A DNA stretch of 46,967 nt from Bacillota bacterium (lineage in GTDB: Bacteria > Bacillota_I > Bacilli_A > Izemoplasmatales > Hujiaoplasmataceae), in NCBI GenBank assembly GCA_018818595.1, contig JAHIRM010000035.1:1-46967 (forward strand), given 5' to 3'. The notes below the pieces were generated by a model. It ran no database searches, had not been told where the DNA came from, and saw only the letters and a program-made list of their open reading frames with translations. The translations under genes and the position numbers were made by a program. Positions 24,922-34,153 of this stretch are shown here, piece by piece (the first letter of the stretch is position 1; every line of letters starts with the position of its first letter).

Positions 24922-25575
24922 ATGAAAGGGTTAATAACTAAAGAAGATTTTAAATCACTTTTAAAAGACGGAATTGTTTTGATGGTTGGTGGATTTTTAA
25001 GCAATGGTAGTCCGGAAAGACTCATCGATTTAGTGCTAGAAAGTAATGTCAAAGATTTGACAATTATTTGCAATGATGGTGGATTTGAAAATTTAGGAGT
25101 CGGGAAATTAATTGCAAAACAGCGTGTTAAAAAATTAATCGCATCTCACATAGGAACAAATCCATTTGTTGGAACGTTAATGCAAACCAATGAAATGGAA
25201 GTGATTTTGGTTCCTCAAGGAACGTTAGTGGAACGAATTAGAGCTGGAGGAGCAGGGCTTGGGGGGATTTTAACACCAACCGGTCTTAATACTTTGGTTG
25301 AAGTAAACAAATGTGTAATTACGGTTCGAGGAATAGATTACTTATTAGAAGAACCTTTAAGAGCGGATATTTCTTTAATTGGAGGAGCAATTGCAGATAA
25401 ATTTGGAAATCTTCAGTTTATTCAAACAATGAGAAATTTTAATCCGGTAATGGCACTTGCTTCAGATCTTGTTGTGGTAGATGCAGTCAAACGAGTTGAA
25501 ATGCTAGATCCTGAGTGTATTATCACTCCTTTTCCTTTGGTTGACTATATTTTGGAGGATGAAACTCATGGATGA
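24922..25575 (+). CDS. atoD: Acyl-CoA:acetoacetate CoA-transferase, subunit A
   Basis: This is the alpha subunit of a 3-oxoacid-type CoA-transferase. Family features are the early glycine-rich segment [23 protein letters not shown] and the conserved [18 protein letters not shown] region. In lysine fermentation this enzyme moves CoA from a C4 acyl-CoA to the acetoacetate released by Kce. The start follows AAGGAGG. Its last eight bases overlap the beta subunit gene, as usual for such pairs. Confidence 0.9.
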   Translation: MKGLITKEDFKSLLKDGIVLMVGGFLSNGSPERLIDLVLESNVKDLTIICNDGGFENLGVGKLIAKQRVKKLIASHIGTNPFVGTLMQTNEMEVILVPQGTLVERIRAGGAGLGGILTPTGLNTLVEVNKCVITVRGIDYLLEEPLRADISLIGGAIADKFGNLQFIQTMRNFNPVMALASDLVVVDAVKRVEMLDPECIITPFPLVDYILEDETHG

Positions 25576-26209
25576 TAAACAAATAATTGCTAAAAGAATT
25601 TCTTTAGAATTAAAAGATGGAGATTTAGTTAATTTAGGAATTGGAATTCCTACTTTGGTTGCGGATTATATAGACCATAATAAAAATATCACATTTCAAG
25701 CTGAAAACGGAGTGATTGGACTAGGACCATTAACCGAAGAAGAAACAAATCTTGTGAATGCGGGAGGAAATAAAGCTACAATCTTACCAGGAGGATCTTT
25801 TATTGATTCTTTACTATCTTTTTCTTTGATCCGAGGAGGACATATTGATATTACCGTTTTAGGAGCTTTAGAAGTGGATGAAGTAGGAAGTCTTGCTTCT
25901 TGGATTATTCCTGGTAAAAAAGTGCCAGGAATGGGTGGAGCAATGGATTTGGTGGTAGGTGCTAGAAAAGTAATTATCGCAATGACTCATACAAACAAAG
26001 GAAAACCAAAAATATTAAAAGAATGCATGTTACCACTAACGGCATTTAAACAAGCAAATCTAATTGTAACAGAAATGGCGGTCATTTCTGTAGAAAATGA
26101 TGGACTGCATTTGTTAGAAATTCATCCAGATTATACGATTGAAGAGATAAGACAAGCTACGGGAGCCGCTTTAATTATAAAAGATGTCATCCCGATGAAA
26201 GGAATATAA
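25568..26209 (+). CDS. atoA: Acyl-CoA:acetoacetate CoA-transferase, subunit B
   Basis: This is the beta subunit that carries the catalytic glutamate, here in [13 protein letters not shown] (the family's ENG motif forms the glutamyl-CoA thioester). The N-terminal [18 protein letters not shown] and the [14 protein letters not shown] segment are also typical. I chose the ATG at 25568 (MDDKQIIAK), ten bases after GGAGG; an in-frame ATG at 25541 lies within subunit A without a better site. The protein has 213 residues. Confidence 0.92.
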   Translation: MDDKQIIAKRISLELKDGDLVNLGIGIPTLVADYIDHNKNITFQAENGVIGLGPLTEEETNLVNAGGNKATILPGGSFIDSLLSFSLIRGGHIDITVLGALEVDEVGSLASWIIPGKKVPGMGGAMDLVVGARKVIIAMTHTNKGKPKILKECMLPLTAFKQANLIVTEMAVISVENDGLHLLEIHPDYTIEEIRQATGAALIIKDVIPMKGI

Positions 26210-26211
26210 AA

Positions 26212-26592
26212 ATGAAAACAATGTTACGTGTTAGAATGTCATTTCAAGATGCTCACTATGGCGGAAATCTAGTTGATGGGGCTCGTATTCTTGGTCTTTT
26301 TGGTGATGTAGCGACTGAATTATTAATTACAAACGATGGAGATGAAGGGTTATTTAGAGCTTATGATCAAGTTGATTTTTTCGCTCCAGTTTATGCAGGA
26401 GATTATTTAGAAGTATATGGTGAAATCACACATATTGGAAACACTTCAAGAAAAATGGAGTTTTCTTGTTATAAAGTTATTCAAGCGATGCCTTCCATTT
26501 CTCCAAGTGCTGCAAGTGTATTAGAAAATAAATTATTAGTCGCAAGCGCCACAGGAACTTGTGTTGTTCCAAAATCACTTCAACGAAAATGA
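26212..26592 (+). CDS. kal: 3-Aminobutyryl-CoA ammonia-lyase
   Basis: Kal removes ammonia from L-3-aminobutyryl-CoA to make crotonyl-CoA in lysine fermentation. It is a small hot-dog protein of 126 residues. The sequence contains the characteristic N-terminal block [20 protein letters not shown] and [17 protein letters not shown], which I recognise from clostridial and fusobacterial Kal. It starts two bases after the CoA-transferase stop and overlaps kce by four bases, which suggests tight coupling. Confidence 0.92.
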   Translation: MKTMLRVRMSFQDAHYGGNLVDGARILGLFGDVATELLITNDGDEGLFRAYDQVDFFAPVYAGDYLEVYGEITHIGNTSRKMEFSCYKVIQAMPSISPSAASVLENKLLVASATGTCVVPKSLQRK

Positions 26593-27410
26593 TGACAAAA
26601 TTAATTATTACTTGCGCCATTACGGGAGCAGAAGTGACGAAGGAACAAAATCCTGCAGTTCCTTATACAATAGATGAAAATGTAAGAGAAGCATATAATG
26701 CTTATCTTGCGGGAGCTAGCATTATTCATTTACATGCAAGAATGGATGACGGTTCACCAACTCAAGATGAAAATCGGTTTCAAGAATTGATTCATGCCAT
26801 TAAAGAAAAATGTCCTGATGTTATTATCCAAGTTTCCACAGGCGGCGCTTTAGGCATGTCAAGAACAGAAAGACTTGCTCCTTTGAACCTAAACCCTGAA
26901 ATGGCAACTTTAGATTGTGGAACACTAAATTTTGGTGGAGATGATATTTTTGTTAATACAGAAAACGATATTATATATTTCGCTAAAACGATGCATGAAA
27001 AAAAGGTTCCTTATGAATTAGAATGTTTTGAAAAAGGGCATGTTGATACAGTGTTAAGGTTATACAGAAAAGGATATATTATCTCGCCCTTACGTTTTAG
27101 TTTTGTTCTTGGAGTAAACGGAGGAATGTCAGGAGAACAAAGAGATTTTCGCTTTTTAAAAGAAAGCATTCCTGAAGAAGCTACTTTTAGTGTGGCTGGA
27201 ATTGGAAAATTCGAATTTTCTTTAGCAGAAGAATCCATTATTCAAGGTGGACACGTTCGAGTTGGTCTAGAAGACAACTTATACATTGAAAAGAACCGAT
27301 TAGCATCTTCAAATGCTGAATTAGTATATAAAATCGTTGATATTGCAAAAAAACATCATCGAGAAATTGCTTCGCCAAAAGAAGCGAGAGAAATTCTAGG
27401 AATGGAGTGA
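26589..27410 (+). CDS. kce: 3-Keto-5-aminohexanoate cleavage enzyme
   Basis: Kce condenses 3-keto-5-aminohexanoate with acetyl-CoA and yields acetoacetate and 3-aminobutyryl-CoA. It belongs to the zinc-dependent BKACE (DUF849) TIM-barrel family. The zinc ligands His-x-His appear in [11 protein letters not shown], and VSTGGALG and [12 protein letters not shown] are further family blocks. The start is one of two consecutive ATG codons at 26589 or 26592; the first gives an ATGA overlap with kal. The length of 273 residues fits the family. An upstream in-frame start at 26559 lies inside kal and is unlikely. Confidence 0.93.
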   Translation: MMTKLIITCAITGAEVTKEQNPAVPYTIDENVREAYNAYLAGASIIHLHARMDDGSPTQDENRFQELIHAIKEKCPDVIIQVSTGGALGMSRTERLAPLNLNPEMATLDCGTLNFGGDDIFVNTENDIIYFAKTMHEKKVPYELECFEKGHVDTVLRLYRKGYIISPLRFSFVLGVNGGMSGEQRDFRFLKESIPEEATFSVAGIGKFEFSLAEESIIQGGHVRVGLEDNLYIEKNRLASSNAELVYKIVDIAKKHHREIASPKEAREILGME

Positions 27411-27413
27411 AGT

Positions 27414-28454
27414 ATGAATAAACTATGTAAATATGGAACACATCGAGTTCTTTCTCCTTTAAAAGCATTACCTCAAGGAGCGGATATTCTTGATAATACA
27501 ATGATTTGTCAAGACAATGAAATCTTAATTGATGTAAAAACATTAAATATTGATTCAGCTTCTTTTACACAAATAAAGAACGTGTCAAACGGAAATATAG
27601 AAGCTATGAGTGAAATGATTCTTTCTATTGTATCTATGAGAGGGAAAATGCAAAATCCTGTTACAGGTTCTGGAGGAATGCTTCTGGGAACGGTTAAAGA
27701 AATAGGATCTTCTCTTAAAAAAGATTTGAAAATTGGTGATGAAATTGCATCGTTGGTTTCGTTGTCTCTAACACCGCTAAAGATTCATAAAATTTTACAG
27801 ATTCATCCTGAAAAGGATCAAGTAGACATTATTGGAGAAGCCATCTTATTTGAAACTGGAATTTATGCTAAAATACCTTCAGATTTACCTTCACATTTAG
27901 TTCTTTCTGCTTTAGATGTCGCTGGAGCTCCGGCACAAGTAAACCGTCTTGTAAAGAAAGGACAAAGCGTTTTAATTTTGGGCGCGTCTGGGAAGAGCGG
28001 ATTATTATGTGCATACCAAGCAAGAAAAAACACAGGAGAAAAAGGGAATGTCATTGGAGTAATATATGACGAAAGTCAATTAGAAGAATTACAAAGATTA
28101 GATGTTTGTCATCAAATTATAATTGGCGATGCTAGAAATCCGATGGAAATATATGAAAAAGTGTTACAGGTAAATCAAAACGAACTAGTAGATATTACTA
28201 TTAATGTAGTGAATATTCCAAACACGGAGATGACGTCAATTTTGCCTACAAAAAATACTGGGATTGTATACTTTTTTAGTATGGCAACCTCCTTTACAAA
28301 AGCTGCGCTTGGCGCAGAAGGAATTGCCAGTGAAGCTACAATGATTATTGGAAATGGGTATACGGAAAATCATGCGGAATTGACCTTAAATTTATTAAGA
28401 GAATCGCCTACGTTGTATGATATTTTTATGAAAAGATATGGAAAAGAGGAATAA
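27414..28454 (+). CDS. kdd: L-erythro-3,5-diaminohexanoate dehydrogenase
   Basis: Kdd oxidises 3,5-diaminohexanoate to 3-keto-5-aminohexanoate with NAD. The N-terminus (YGTHRVLSPLKALPQGADILDN) is distinctive of the family, and the nucleotide-binding segment SVLILGASGKSGLLCAYQAR is a Rossmann glycine-rich loop. The 346 residues are the usual length. It follows kce by three bases, with GGAGTGAAGT as ribosome binding site. Confidence 0.93.
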   Translation: MNKLCKYGTHRVLSPLKALPQGADILDNTMICQDNEILIDVKTLNIDSASFTQIKNVSNGNIEAMSEMILSIVSMRGKMQNPVTGSGGMLLGTVKEIGSSLKKDLKIGDEIASLVSLSLTPLKIHKILQIHPEKDQVDIIGEAILFETGIYAKIPSDLPSHLVLSALDVAGAPAQVNRLVKKGQSVLILGASGKSGLLCAYQARKNTGEKGNVIGVIYDESQLEELQRLDVCHQIIIGDARNPMEIYEKVLQVNQNELVDITINVVNIPNTEMTSILPTKNTGIVYFFSMATSFTKAALGAEGIASEATMIIGNGYTENHAELTLNLLRESPTLYDIFMKRYGKEE

Positions 28455-28455
28455 T

Positions 28456-29718
28456 ATGATTCAAACAAATGATGCTTACCTTGAAAGAAAGAAAAAATAT
28501 TTTCCAAACATTTTAGATTCTCAATGGAATGATTGGCATTGGCAAGTGAAAAACAGAATTACAAGTGTTGAAGAATTAAATAAATACTTGAATGTTTCCA
28601 AAGAGGAATCATCAGACATTGCTAATGTGTTAAAAAAATTCAGAATGGCAATTACTCCTTATTATTTGACACTCATTGATCCTGAAAATCCTGATTGTCC
28701 CATTCGCAAGCAAGCAATTCCTGGAATTTCTGAATTATTAATCGGCAAAAACGATATGGTTGATCCACTCGATGAAGATGTAGATTCGCCAGTACCAGGA
28801 CTCACACATAGATATCCTGATAGAGTGTTGTTTTTGATTACGGATATGTGTAGTGTGTATTGTAGGCATTGTACAAGAAGAAGATTTGCAGGGCAAACAG
28901 ACCATCAAGCACCGAGTGAAAGAATTAATAAAGCCATTGAATACATCAAAAACACGCCTCAAATTCGAGATGTTTTATTGTCTGGTGGAGACGCTTTATT
29001 ACTAAGCGATCAAATGTTAGAAAGCATCATTTCAAGACTACGCGAGATTGAACATGTAGAAATTATTCGTTTAGGGACAAGAGTTCCCGTTGTAATGCCT
29101 CAACGAATTACAACAGAACTAGTAGATATGTTAAAAAAATATCATCCAATTTGGGTAAACACCCACTTTAATCATGTTAATGAAATTACTAAAGAAAGCA
29201 AAGAAGCCATTGATAGATTAGCAGATGCTGGAATCCCTTTAGGGAATCAAAGTGTCTTGTTAAGAGGCGTCAATGATTGCTTGCCTACTATGAAGAAATT
29301 AGTAACAAAGTTAGCTCAAATTAGAGTAAGACCTTATTACATATATCAATGTGATCTTTCAGTAGGAATAGAACATTTTCGCACACCAATCTCAAAAGGT
29401 ATTGAAATAATGGAAGGGTTAAGAGGACATGTGTCTGGATATTGTGTCCCTACATTTGTAGTAGATGCGCCAGGTGGTGGAGGTAAAATTCCATTAATGC
29501 CAAACTATATTATTTCTATGGCACCAAACCGGGTAGTTTTAAGGAATTATGAGGGAGTTATTACAACGTATAGCGAACCCACAGATTATGTCAATATTGA
29601 TGATTGCGAAAATGGAAACTCAGATTCAGTTAGAGGTGTAAGCGCACTTTTAAGTGGAAAAAGAATTTCTATTGAACCAAGTTCTTTAGAAAGAAGAAAA
29701 CGGCCATTAAAACAGTAG
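28456..29718 (+). CDS. kamA: L-lysine 2,3-aminomutase
   Basis: KamA is a radical SAM, PLP-dependent enzyme converting L-lysine to L-beta-lysine, the first step of the pathway. The cluster motif CSVYCRHC (C-x3-C-x2-C) lies about residue 132-139 from this start. The GGDALLLSD segment that binds SAM and the C-terminal VDAPGGGGKIPLMPNY block with the PLP-binding lysine are both present. I chose the ATG at 28456 because AGAGGA sits five bases upstream; the ATG at 28438 lies in kdd without a site. The last residues are very basic (ERRKRPLKQ). Confidence 0.95.
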   Translation: MIQTNDAYLERKKKYFPNILDSQWNDWHWQVKNRITSVEELNKYLNVSKEESSDIANVLKKFRMAITPYYLTLIDPENPDCPIRKQAIPGISELLIGKNDMVDPLDEDVDSPVPGLTHRYPDRVLFLITDMCSVYCRHCTRRRFAGQTDHQAPSERINKAIEYIKNTPQIRDVLLSGGDALLLSDQMLESIISRLREIEHVEIIRLGTRVPVVMPQRITTELVDMLKKYHPIWVNTHFNHVNEITKESKEAIDRLADAGIPLGNQSVLLRGVNDCLPTMKKLVTKLAQIRVRPYYIYQCDLSVGIEHFRTPISKGIEIMEGLRGHVSGYCVPTFVVDAPGGGGKIPLMPNYIISMAPNRVVLRNYEGVITTYSEPTDYVNIDDCENGNSDSVRGVSALLSGKRISIEPSSLERRKRPLKQ

Positions 29719-29753
29719 CGAGTCATGTAAGAAATTATGATGTAATTAGTATT

Positions 29754-30707
29754 GTGGGAAATGCTAAAAACGCAGGTAAAACAACCGTGTTAAATAAATT
29801 AATTGATTCGTTCAAAGAAAAAATTATTGGGATAACCTCTATCGGATTAGATGGAGAAAAAATAGATCAAATTACTAGATTGCCAAAGCCAAGAATTAAA
29901 GTGTATCCCAAAATGATTGTTGGAACTGCCAAAAATTGTTTGGAAGAAATAACAGCCACTTACAAAATATTAAAAGAAACCGATATACAAACATCTATAG
30001 GAAAAATCGTTATTATTGAAATTATTGAAGAAGGTTTTTGTTTAGTTGCAGGGCCATCCCTTATAAGTGACATGGAAAAAATAATTCTTAAGTTAAAAGA
30101 ATTTCAATGCGAAAAAATATTTATAGATGGAGCTTTTTCAAGACATACAACCGCAGGTCTTGCTGATGCAACTCTTTTTTGTGTTGGAGCAAATCAAGCA
30201 AATTCCATTGAAGAAGTTATTCAAGATGCTATGATGTCCATTCAAAAATTTCAGTTGCCTCAAATTGAAGAACGGTTTGCGTTCCTTGATAAATATGAAC
30301 ACATTGCATCAATTAATCAATATGGAAAAGTTCATATATTAGATGAATCATCTACCCTAATTCATCCTGAACAAATCATTTCCGAATTGGACAAAAACAC
30401 AAAATATTTGTACATTCCAAATGCGTTAGGGCCAAAAATTATTCATGCTTTGATTAATAACAGAAATGAAATTAAAATTCATTTGATTTTACAAACACCC
30501 ATTAACTTACAAGCAAATGAAAAATTATTAAAACATTTATTTCAATTGAACCAACAAATCTATGTTATACATCCCATTCATTTGATAGCAATTATGATAA
30601 ATCCTTATTCTCCAAAAGGATATTCATTTGATAAAATTCTTTTTAAAGAATTATTTATGCAAAAAACCACATTGCCAATTTTGAATGTGCTTGAAGAAAG
30701 CGAGTAA
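29754..30707 (+). CDS. kamB: KamB-like P-loop protein, probable lysine 5,6-aminomutase reactivase component
   Basis: The protein sits between kamA and kamD, the position of KamB in other lysine fermenters. There it is thought to help reactivate the B12 enzyme; this function is by family and position only. GNAKNAGKT resembles a Walker A loop with one residue more than the strict form, and INPYSPKGYSFDK near the end looks family-specific. The coordinate given is the only conventional start (GTG), but it falls right at the P-loop and cuts off its beta strand. The frame is open back to 29676 and encodes NYDVISIV before the loop, so initiation probably lies upstream, perhaps at ATT 29706. The usual partner KamC (MutS-like) is not in this window. 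Confidence 0.7.
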   Translation: MGNAKNAGKTTVLNKLIDSFKEKIIGITSIGLDGEKIDQITRLPKPRIKVYPKMIVGTAKNCLEEITATYKILKETDIQTSIGKIVIIEIIEEGFCLVAGPSLISDMEKIILKLKEFQCEKIFIDGAFSRHTTAGLADATLFCVGANQANSIEEVIQDAMMSIQKFQLPQIEERFAFLDKYEHIASINQYGKVHILDESSTLIHPEQIISELDKNTKYLYIPNALGPKIIHALINNRNEIKIHLILQTPINLQANEKLLKHLFQLNQQIYVIHPIHLIAIMINPYSPKGYSFDKILFKELFMQKTTLPILNVLEESE

Positions 30708-30709
30708 AA

Positions 30710-32266
30710 ATGAAAAAACTACATTTAAATCAAGATAATATTGACGCATGCCGTCTTTATGCAACGCAAATTACAGATGATGTACAACATTTTATTTATC
30801 AACATACAACCGTAGCTGTTGAACGAAGTGTTTGCCGAATGCTTGGCATTGACGGAATTGATGAATTTGACGTTCCAATTCCGAATGTAATGGTAGATGA
30901 TGTTTTAAAAAACGGGGATTTGTCGTTAGGGATATCTTCGTACATAGCAAGCGCATTAGAACATTTAGGGATATCTTTAGATGAATTTGTTAAACAATAT
31001 AATTTAAAAAAAGTTAAATTATGTGATTATCCTTTATTAACTCCAACTCAAATTAAAAAGACGTTACAACCCTATTTAGAAAAATCATTAGCATTAATCA
31101 AAAAGAACAAACTAGAAAGAGAAAAAATCATTCGTGAATTTCCTGTAAAAAAAACGGAGATATATGTTATCGTTGCTACTGGGAATATTTATGAAGATGT
31201 CATTCAAGCAAAATCTGCAGCAAAAGCCGGCGCAGATATCATTGCAGTTATTCGTTCAACCGGACAATCGTTATTGGATTATGTTCCTTATGGCATAACT
31301 ACTGAGGGCTTTGGAGGAACATACGCCACACAAGCAAACTTTAAAATCATGAGACAAGCACTGGATGAAGTTTCAAAAGAAGAACACAGGTATATAAAAC
31401 TTGTAAATTACGCTTCTGGACTTTGTATGCCTGAAATTGCTGTAATGGCCGCTTTTGAACGACTTGATATTTTACTAAATGATAGTATGTATGGCATTAT
31501 ATTTAGAGATATAAATATGCAAAGAACGTTTATTGACCAATATTTTTCAAGATTGATTAATGCCTATGCAGGAATCATTATAAATACTGGAGAAGATAAT
31601 TATTTAACAACGTCGGATGCGTTTTCTGAAGCACACACCGTTTTAGCTTCTCAGTTTATCAATGAAGAATTTGCAAAAAGAGCACTTTTGAAAGAAGAAT
31701 TAATGGGATTAGGGCACGCATTTGAAATAGAACCAATGATTGAAAATAGCTTTTTATATGAAATTGCACAAGCCCAAATGGCAAGAGAGATTTTTCCAAA
31801 TGCGCCTTTAAAATATATGCCACCAACCAAACATATAAATGGGAATATTTTTAAAGCATATATGCAAAACACAATGTTTAACATAGCCACAACTTTAACA
31901 GGACAATCGATTCATTTATTAGGTATGATGACAGAAGCCATTCATACTCCATTTATGTCGGATCGATTTTTAGCTATTGAAAATGCTAAAATAATTCAAA
32001 CAGCAATGAAGGATTTAGGAGACGAAATTGATTATAAACCAAATGGAATAATCCAAACTAGAGCTCAAGAAGTTCTTCTAAATGCTAAAACGATTCTTAA
32101 AGAGATAAAGGAAAATACCCTATTTCATTCATTAGAAAATGGAGTATTTGCAAATGTGAAAAGATCTTTCACAGGTGGAAAAGGATTAGATGGTGTGATA
32201 AAAAAACACGTTAATTATATTAATGTGGTTCAAGATGCCATAAAGGAGGAACTCAATGAAAATTAA
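30710..32266 (+). CDS. kamD: Beta-lysine 5,6-aminomutase, alpha subunit
   Basis: KamD is the large subunit of the adenosylcobalamin- and PLP-dependent mutase that converts L-beta-lysine to 3,5-diaminohexanoate. Its 518 residues match the family. The TIM-barrel core is seen through ATGNIYEDVIQAKSAAKAGADIIAVIRSTGQSLLDY and YGITTEGFGGTYATQ. The start at 30710 lies two bases after the upstream stop with only a weak site (GCGAG), suggesting translational coupling. It overlaps kamE by 11 bases. Confidence 0.94.
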   Translation: MKKLHLNQDNIDACRLYATQITDDVQHFIYQHTTVAVERSVCRMLGIDGIDEFDVPIPNVMVDDVLKNGDLSLGISSYIASALEHLGISLDEFVKQYNLKKVKLCDYPLLTPTQIKKTLQPYLEKSLALIKKNKLEREKIIREFPVKKTEIYVIVATGNIYEDVIQAKSAAKAGADIIAVIRSTGQSLLDYVPYGITTEGFGGTYATQANFKIMRQALDEVSKEEHRYIKLVNYASGLCMPEIAVMAAFERLDILLNDSMYGIIFRDINMQRTFIDQYFSRLINAYAGIIINTGEDNYLTTSDAFSEAHTVLASQFINEEFAKRALLKEELMGLGHAFEIEPMIENSFLYEIAQAQMAREIFPNAPLKYMPPTKHINGNIFKAYMQNTMFNIATTLTGQSIHLLGMMTEAIHTPFMSDRFLAIENAKIIQTAMKDLGDEIDYKPNGIIQTRAQEVLLNAKTILKEIKENTLFHSLENGVFANVKRSFTGGKGLDGVIKKHVNYINVVQDAIKEELNEN

Positions 32267-32990
32267 ACCTTATGGAGATACTCTAAATGATGGCAAAGTA
32301 GAAATTAGCTTTACTTTACCATTTGAATATGGAGAGGTTGGTATTGAAGCGGCTAAAAACATAGCAAAGCAAATGGGTTTGATGGATCCACAAGTCGTAC
32401 ACGCAGAATCCATTTATGAAGGCTTCAGTTTTTATGTTATATATGGAGCCGTTCCTTTTTCAGTTGACCCAGAGATGATACACATACAAGAAATAAAGAC
32501 ACCTACTTTTTCTAGAGAAGAAATAGAGGATTTGATAGAAAAAGAATTCAATCGAGATCTCGTTTTTATTGGAGCTTCAACCGGAACGGATGCACATACC
32601 GTGGGAATTGATGCCATTATGAATATGAAAGGATTTTCTGGGCATTATGGTCTTGAAAGATATAAACATATTAAGGCCTATAACCTAGGAAGCCAAGTAT
32701 TAAACGAAGAATTTGTAAAACAAGCCAAGTTATTAAAAGCAGATGTATTATTAGTTAGCCAAACCGTCACACAAAAAGATGTTCACCTTAAAAATTTAAT
32801 TGAACTTGTAGAACTTCTCGAAGCAGAAAAAATTCGAGATAAAGTATTACTGATTGCCGGAGGGGCAAGAATCTCTCACGAATTAGCAAAAGAATTAGGG
32901 TATGATGCTGGATTTGGACCTAAGAAATACGCTGAAGATGTAGCCTCCTTTGCAGTATTAGAATTGATTCGAAGAAAAAAAGAAAATTAA
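32256..32990 (+). CDS. kamE: Beta-lysine 5,6-aminomutase, beta subunit
   Basis: KamE carries the cobalamin domain. The base-off B12 motif D-x-H-x-x-G is DAHTVG with His114 as the cobalt ligand. Lys125 in MNMKGFSGHYG is the expected PLP-binding lysine; the His-to-Lys distance of 11 residues equals that of the characterised clostridial enzyme (133 to 144). The length is 244 residues. AAGGAGGAACTCA precedes the ATG, which overlaps the end of kamD. Confidence 0.95.
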   Translation: MKIKPYGDTLNDGKVEISFTLPFEYGEVGIEAAKNIAKQMGLMDPQVVHAESIYEGFSFYVIYGAVPFSVDPEMIHIQEIKTPTFSREEIEDLIEKEFNRDLVFIGASTGTDAHTVGIDAIMNMKGFSGHYGLERYKHIKAYNLGSQVLNEEFVKQAKLLKADVLLVSQTVTQKDVHLKNLIELVELLEAEKIRDKVLLIAGGARISHELAKELGYDAGFGPKKYAEDVASFAVLELIRRKKEN

Positions 32991-33065
32991 AGGGCGTTTT
33001 GTCTTGCAAAATAGAAGAAATGATGCGAAAATAGAATCGAAATTTTTATTTGAGGTGAATCTAAA

Positions 33066-33605
33066 ATGATTACCAAAATCACACAAATATCTACAAAAAA
33101 AGGCGACTTAGGAATGACTTCAAATGCTGTGATGGAAATACTTCCTAAAGATGACATATTATTTCAAACATTAGGAAGTATTGATGAATTAAGTTCTTTC
33201 TTAGGATTAACTTATCATTTCATCCAAATTGAAGAACTTCTTTTCATTCAAAATCACTTAGAAATTATAAGCGCCATTATTGCATCGAATCCAAACCATA
33301 ATAATTACACAAAATTAAAACAAATTACCCAAGAAGATGTTCTTTTTCTTGAAATAGAAAGTCAAAAAGAATTAACGAAGCATCCACTAGAGCCTAAATT
33401 TTGTTTGCCAGGAAGTTCTACTTCGTTAGCGGGAAGCTATCTGGATGTATCAAGATCCGTTTGTAGAAGAGCGGAAAGAGAATTAACCCATTTTGCAATT
33501 AAAAAAATACGAAAAGATTTAAATTATGTTCAAATGTATTTGAACCGATTAAGTGATTTTTTATATATTCTTGCTAGAAATCAATCTAAAATAGAACCGA
33601 AATAA
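33066..33605 (+). CDS. pduO: ATP:cob(I)alamin adenosyltransferase (PduO type)
   Basis: The enzyme makes adenosylcobalamin, the cofactor of KamDE and of glutamate mutase in the next operon. PduO-family motifs are TKKGDLGMT near the N-terminus (ATP binding), VCRRAERE and YLNRLSDFLYILAR near the C-terminus. The length is 179 residues. GAGGTGAA precedes the ATG. It is separated from kamE by 75 bases without a promoter or terminator and is followed by a terminator, so it is the last gene of the lysine operon. Confidence 0.92.
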   Translation: MITKITQISTKKGDLGMTSNAVMEILPKDDILFQTLGSIDELSSFLGLTYHFIQIEELLFIQNHLEIISAIIASNPNHNNYTKLKQITQEDVLFLEIESQKELTKHPLEPKFCLPGSSTSLAGSYLDVSRSVCRRAERELTHFAIKKIRKDLNYVQMYLNRLSDFLYILARNQSKIEPK

Positions 33606-33606
33606 C

Positions 33607-33630
33607 GCATGGAATTACCATGCTTTTTTT
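33607..33630 (+). terminator. Terminator of the lysine operon
   Basis: GCATGG and CCATGC form a 6-bp stem with a 5-base loop followed by seven T. It closes the lysine transcript before the glutamate operon promoter. Confidence 0.85.
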
Positions 33631-33678
33631 CGTTGTTTTCTGAAAGAAAAAGAAAACAGTTAAAAGGGAAATTACCCT

Positions 33679-33728
33679 TTGAAACTTCGATTTTTCTATG
33701 ATATAATGGGGCTGTAAAAACGCTTTCA
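33679..33728 (+). promoter_or_regulatory. Promoter and cre-like site of the glutamate operon
   Basis: TTGAAA (33679-33684) and TATAAT (33702-33707) are 17 bases apart. TAAAAACGCTTTCA (33715-33728) matches TGWAANCGNTNWCA at every fixed position but the second and covers the likely transcription start, so CcpA-type repression is predicted. Confidence 0.75.
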
Positions 33729-33747
33729 AAACGAAGAGGAGATTACT

Positions 33748-34152
33748 TTGAAATCAATTGTGATTGGCGTGATTGGTGCAGATGTTCACGCAGTAGGAAA
33801 CAAAATTATCGAATATACTTTAGAAAACGCAGGATATACAGTTATTAATATCGGCGTTTTGTCTTCACAAGAAGATTTTATCAACGCAGCAATTGAGACG
33901 GATGCTAAACTAATTATGGTATCCTCCCTTTATGGGCACGGGGAAATTGATTGTAGAGGAATGAGAGATAAATGCATTGAGTCTGGCATAGGCGATATTT
34001 TACTTTATGTCGGAGGAAATATAGTTGTTGGAAAACAAAATTTTGAAGAAGTAAAAGAACGATTTTATAAGATGGGATTTAACCGGGTTTATCCACCAGG
34101 GACTCCAATTGATAAGGCATTATCGGATATTTCAGAGGACTTAGGAGAATAA
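33748..34152 (+). CDS. glmS: Glutamate mutase sigma (B12-binding) subunit
   Basis: GlmS is the small cobalamin-binding component of glutamate mutase, which interconverts L-glutamate and threo-3-methylaspartate. The base-off motif is ADVHAVG with Asp12, His14 and Gly17; [11 protein letters not shown] and YVGGNIVVG are the other B12-contact loops. The length of 134 residues is usual. The start is a TTG at 33748, seven bases after AGAGGAG. It is the first gene of the methylaspartate operon, one base before glmL. It is unrelated to the glucosamine synthase also called GlmS. Confidence 0.95.
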   Translation: MKSIVIGVIGADVHAVGNKIIEYTLENAGYTVINIGVLSSQEDFINAAIETDAKLIMVSSLYGHGEIDCRGMRDKCIESGIGDILLYVGGNIVVGKQNFEEVKERFYKMGFNRVYPPGTPIDKALSDISEDLGE

Positions 34153-34153
34153 A

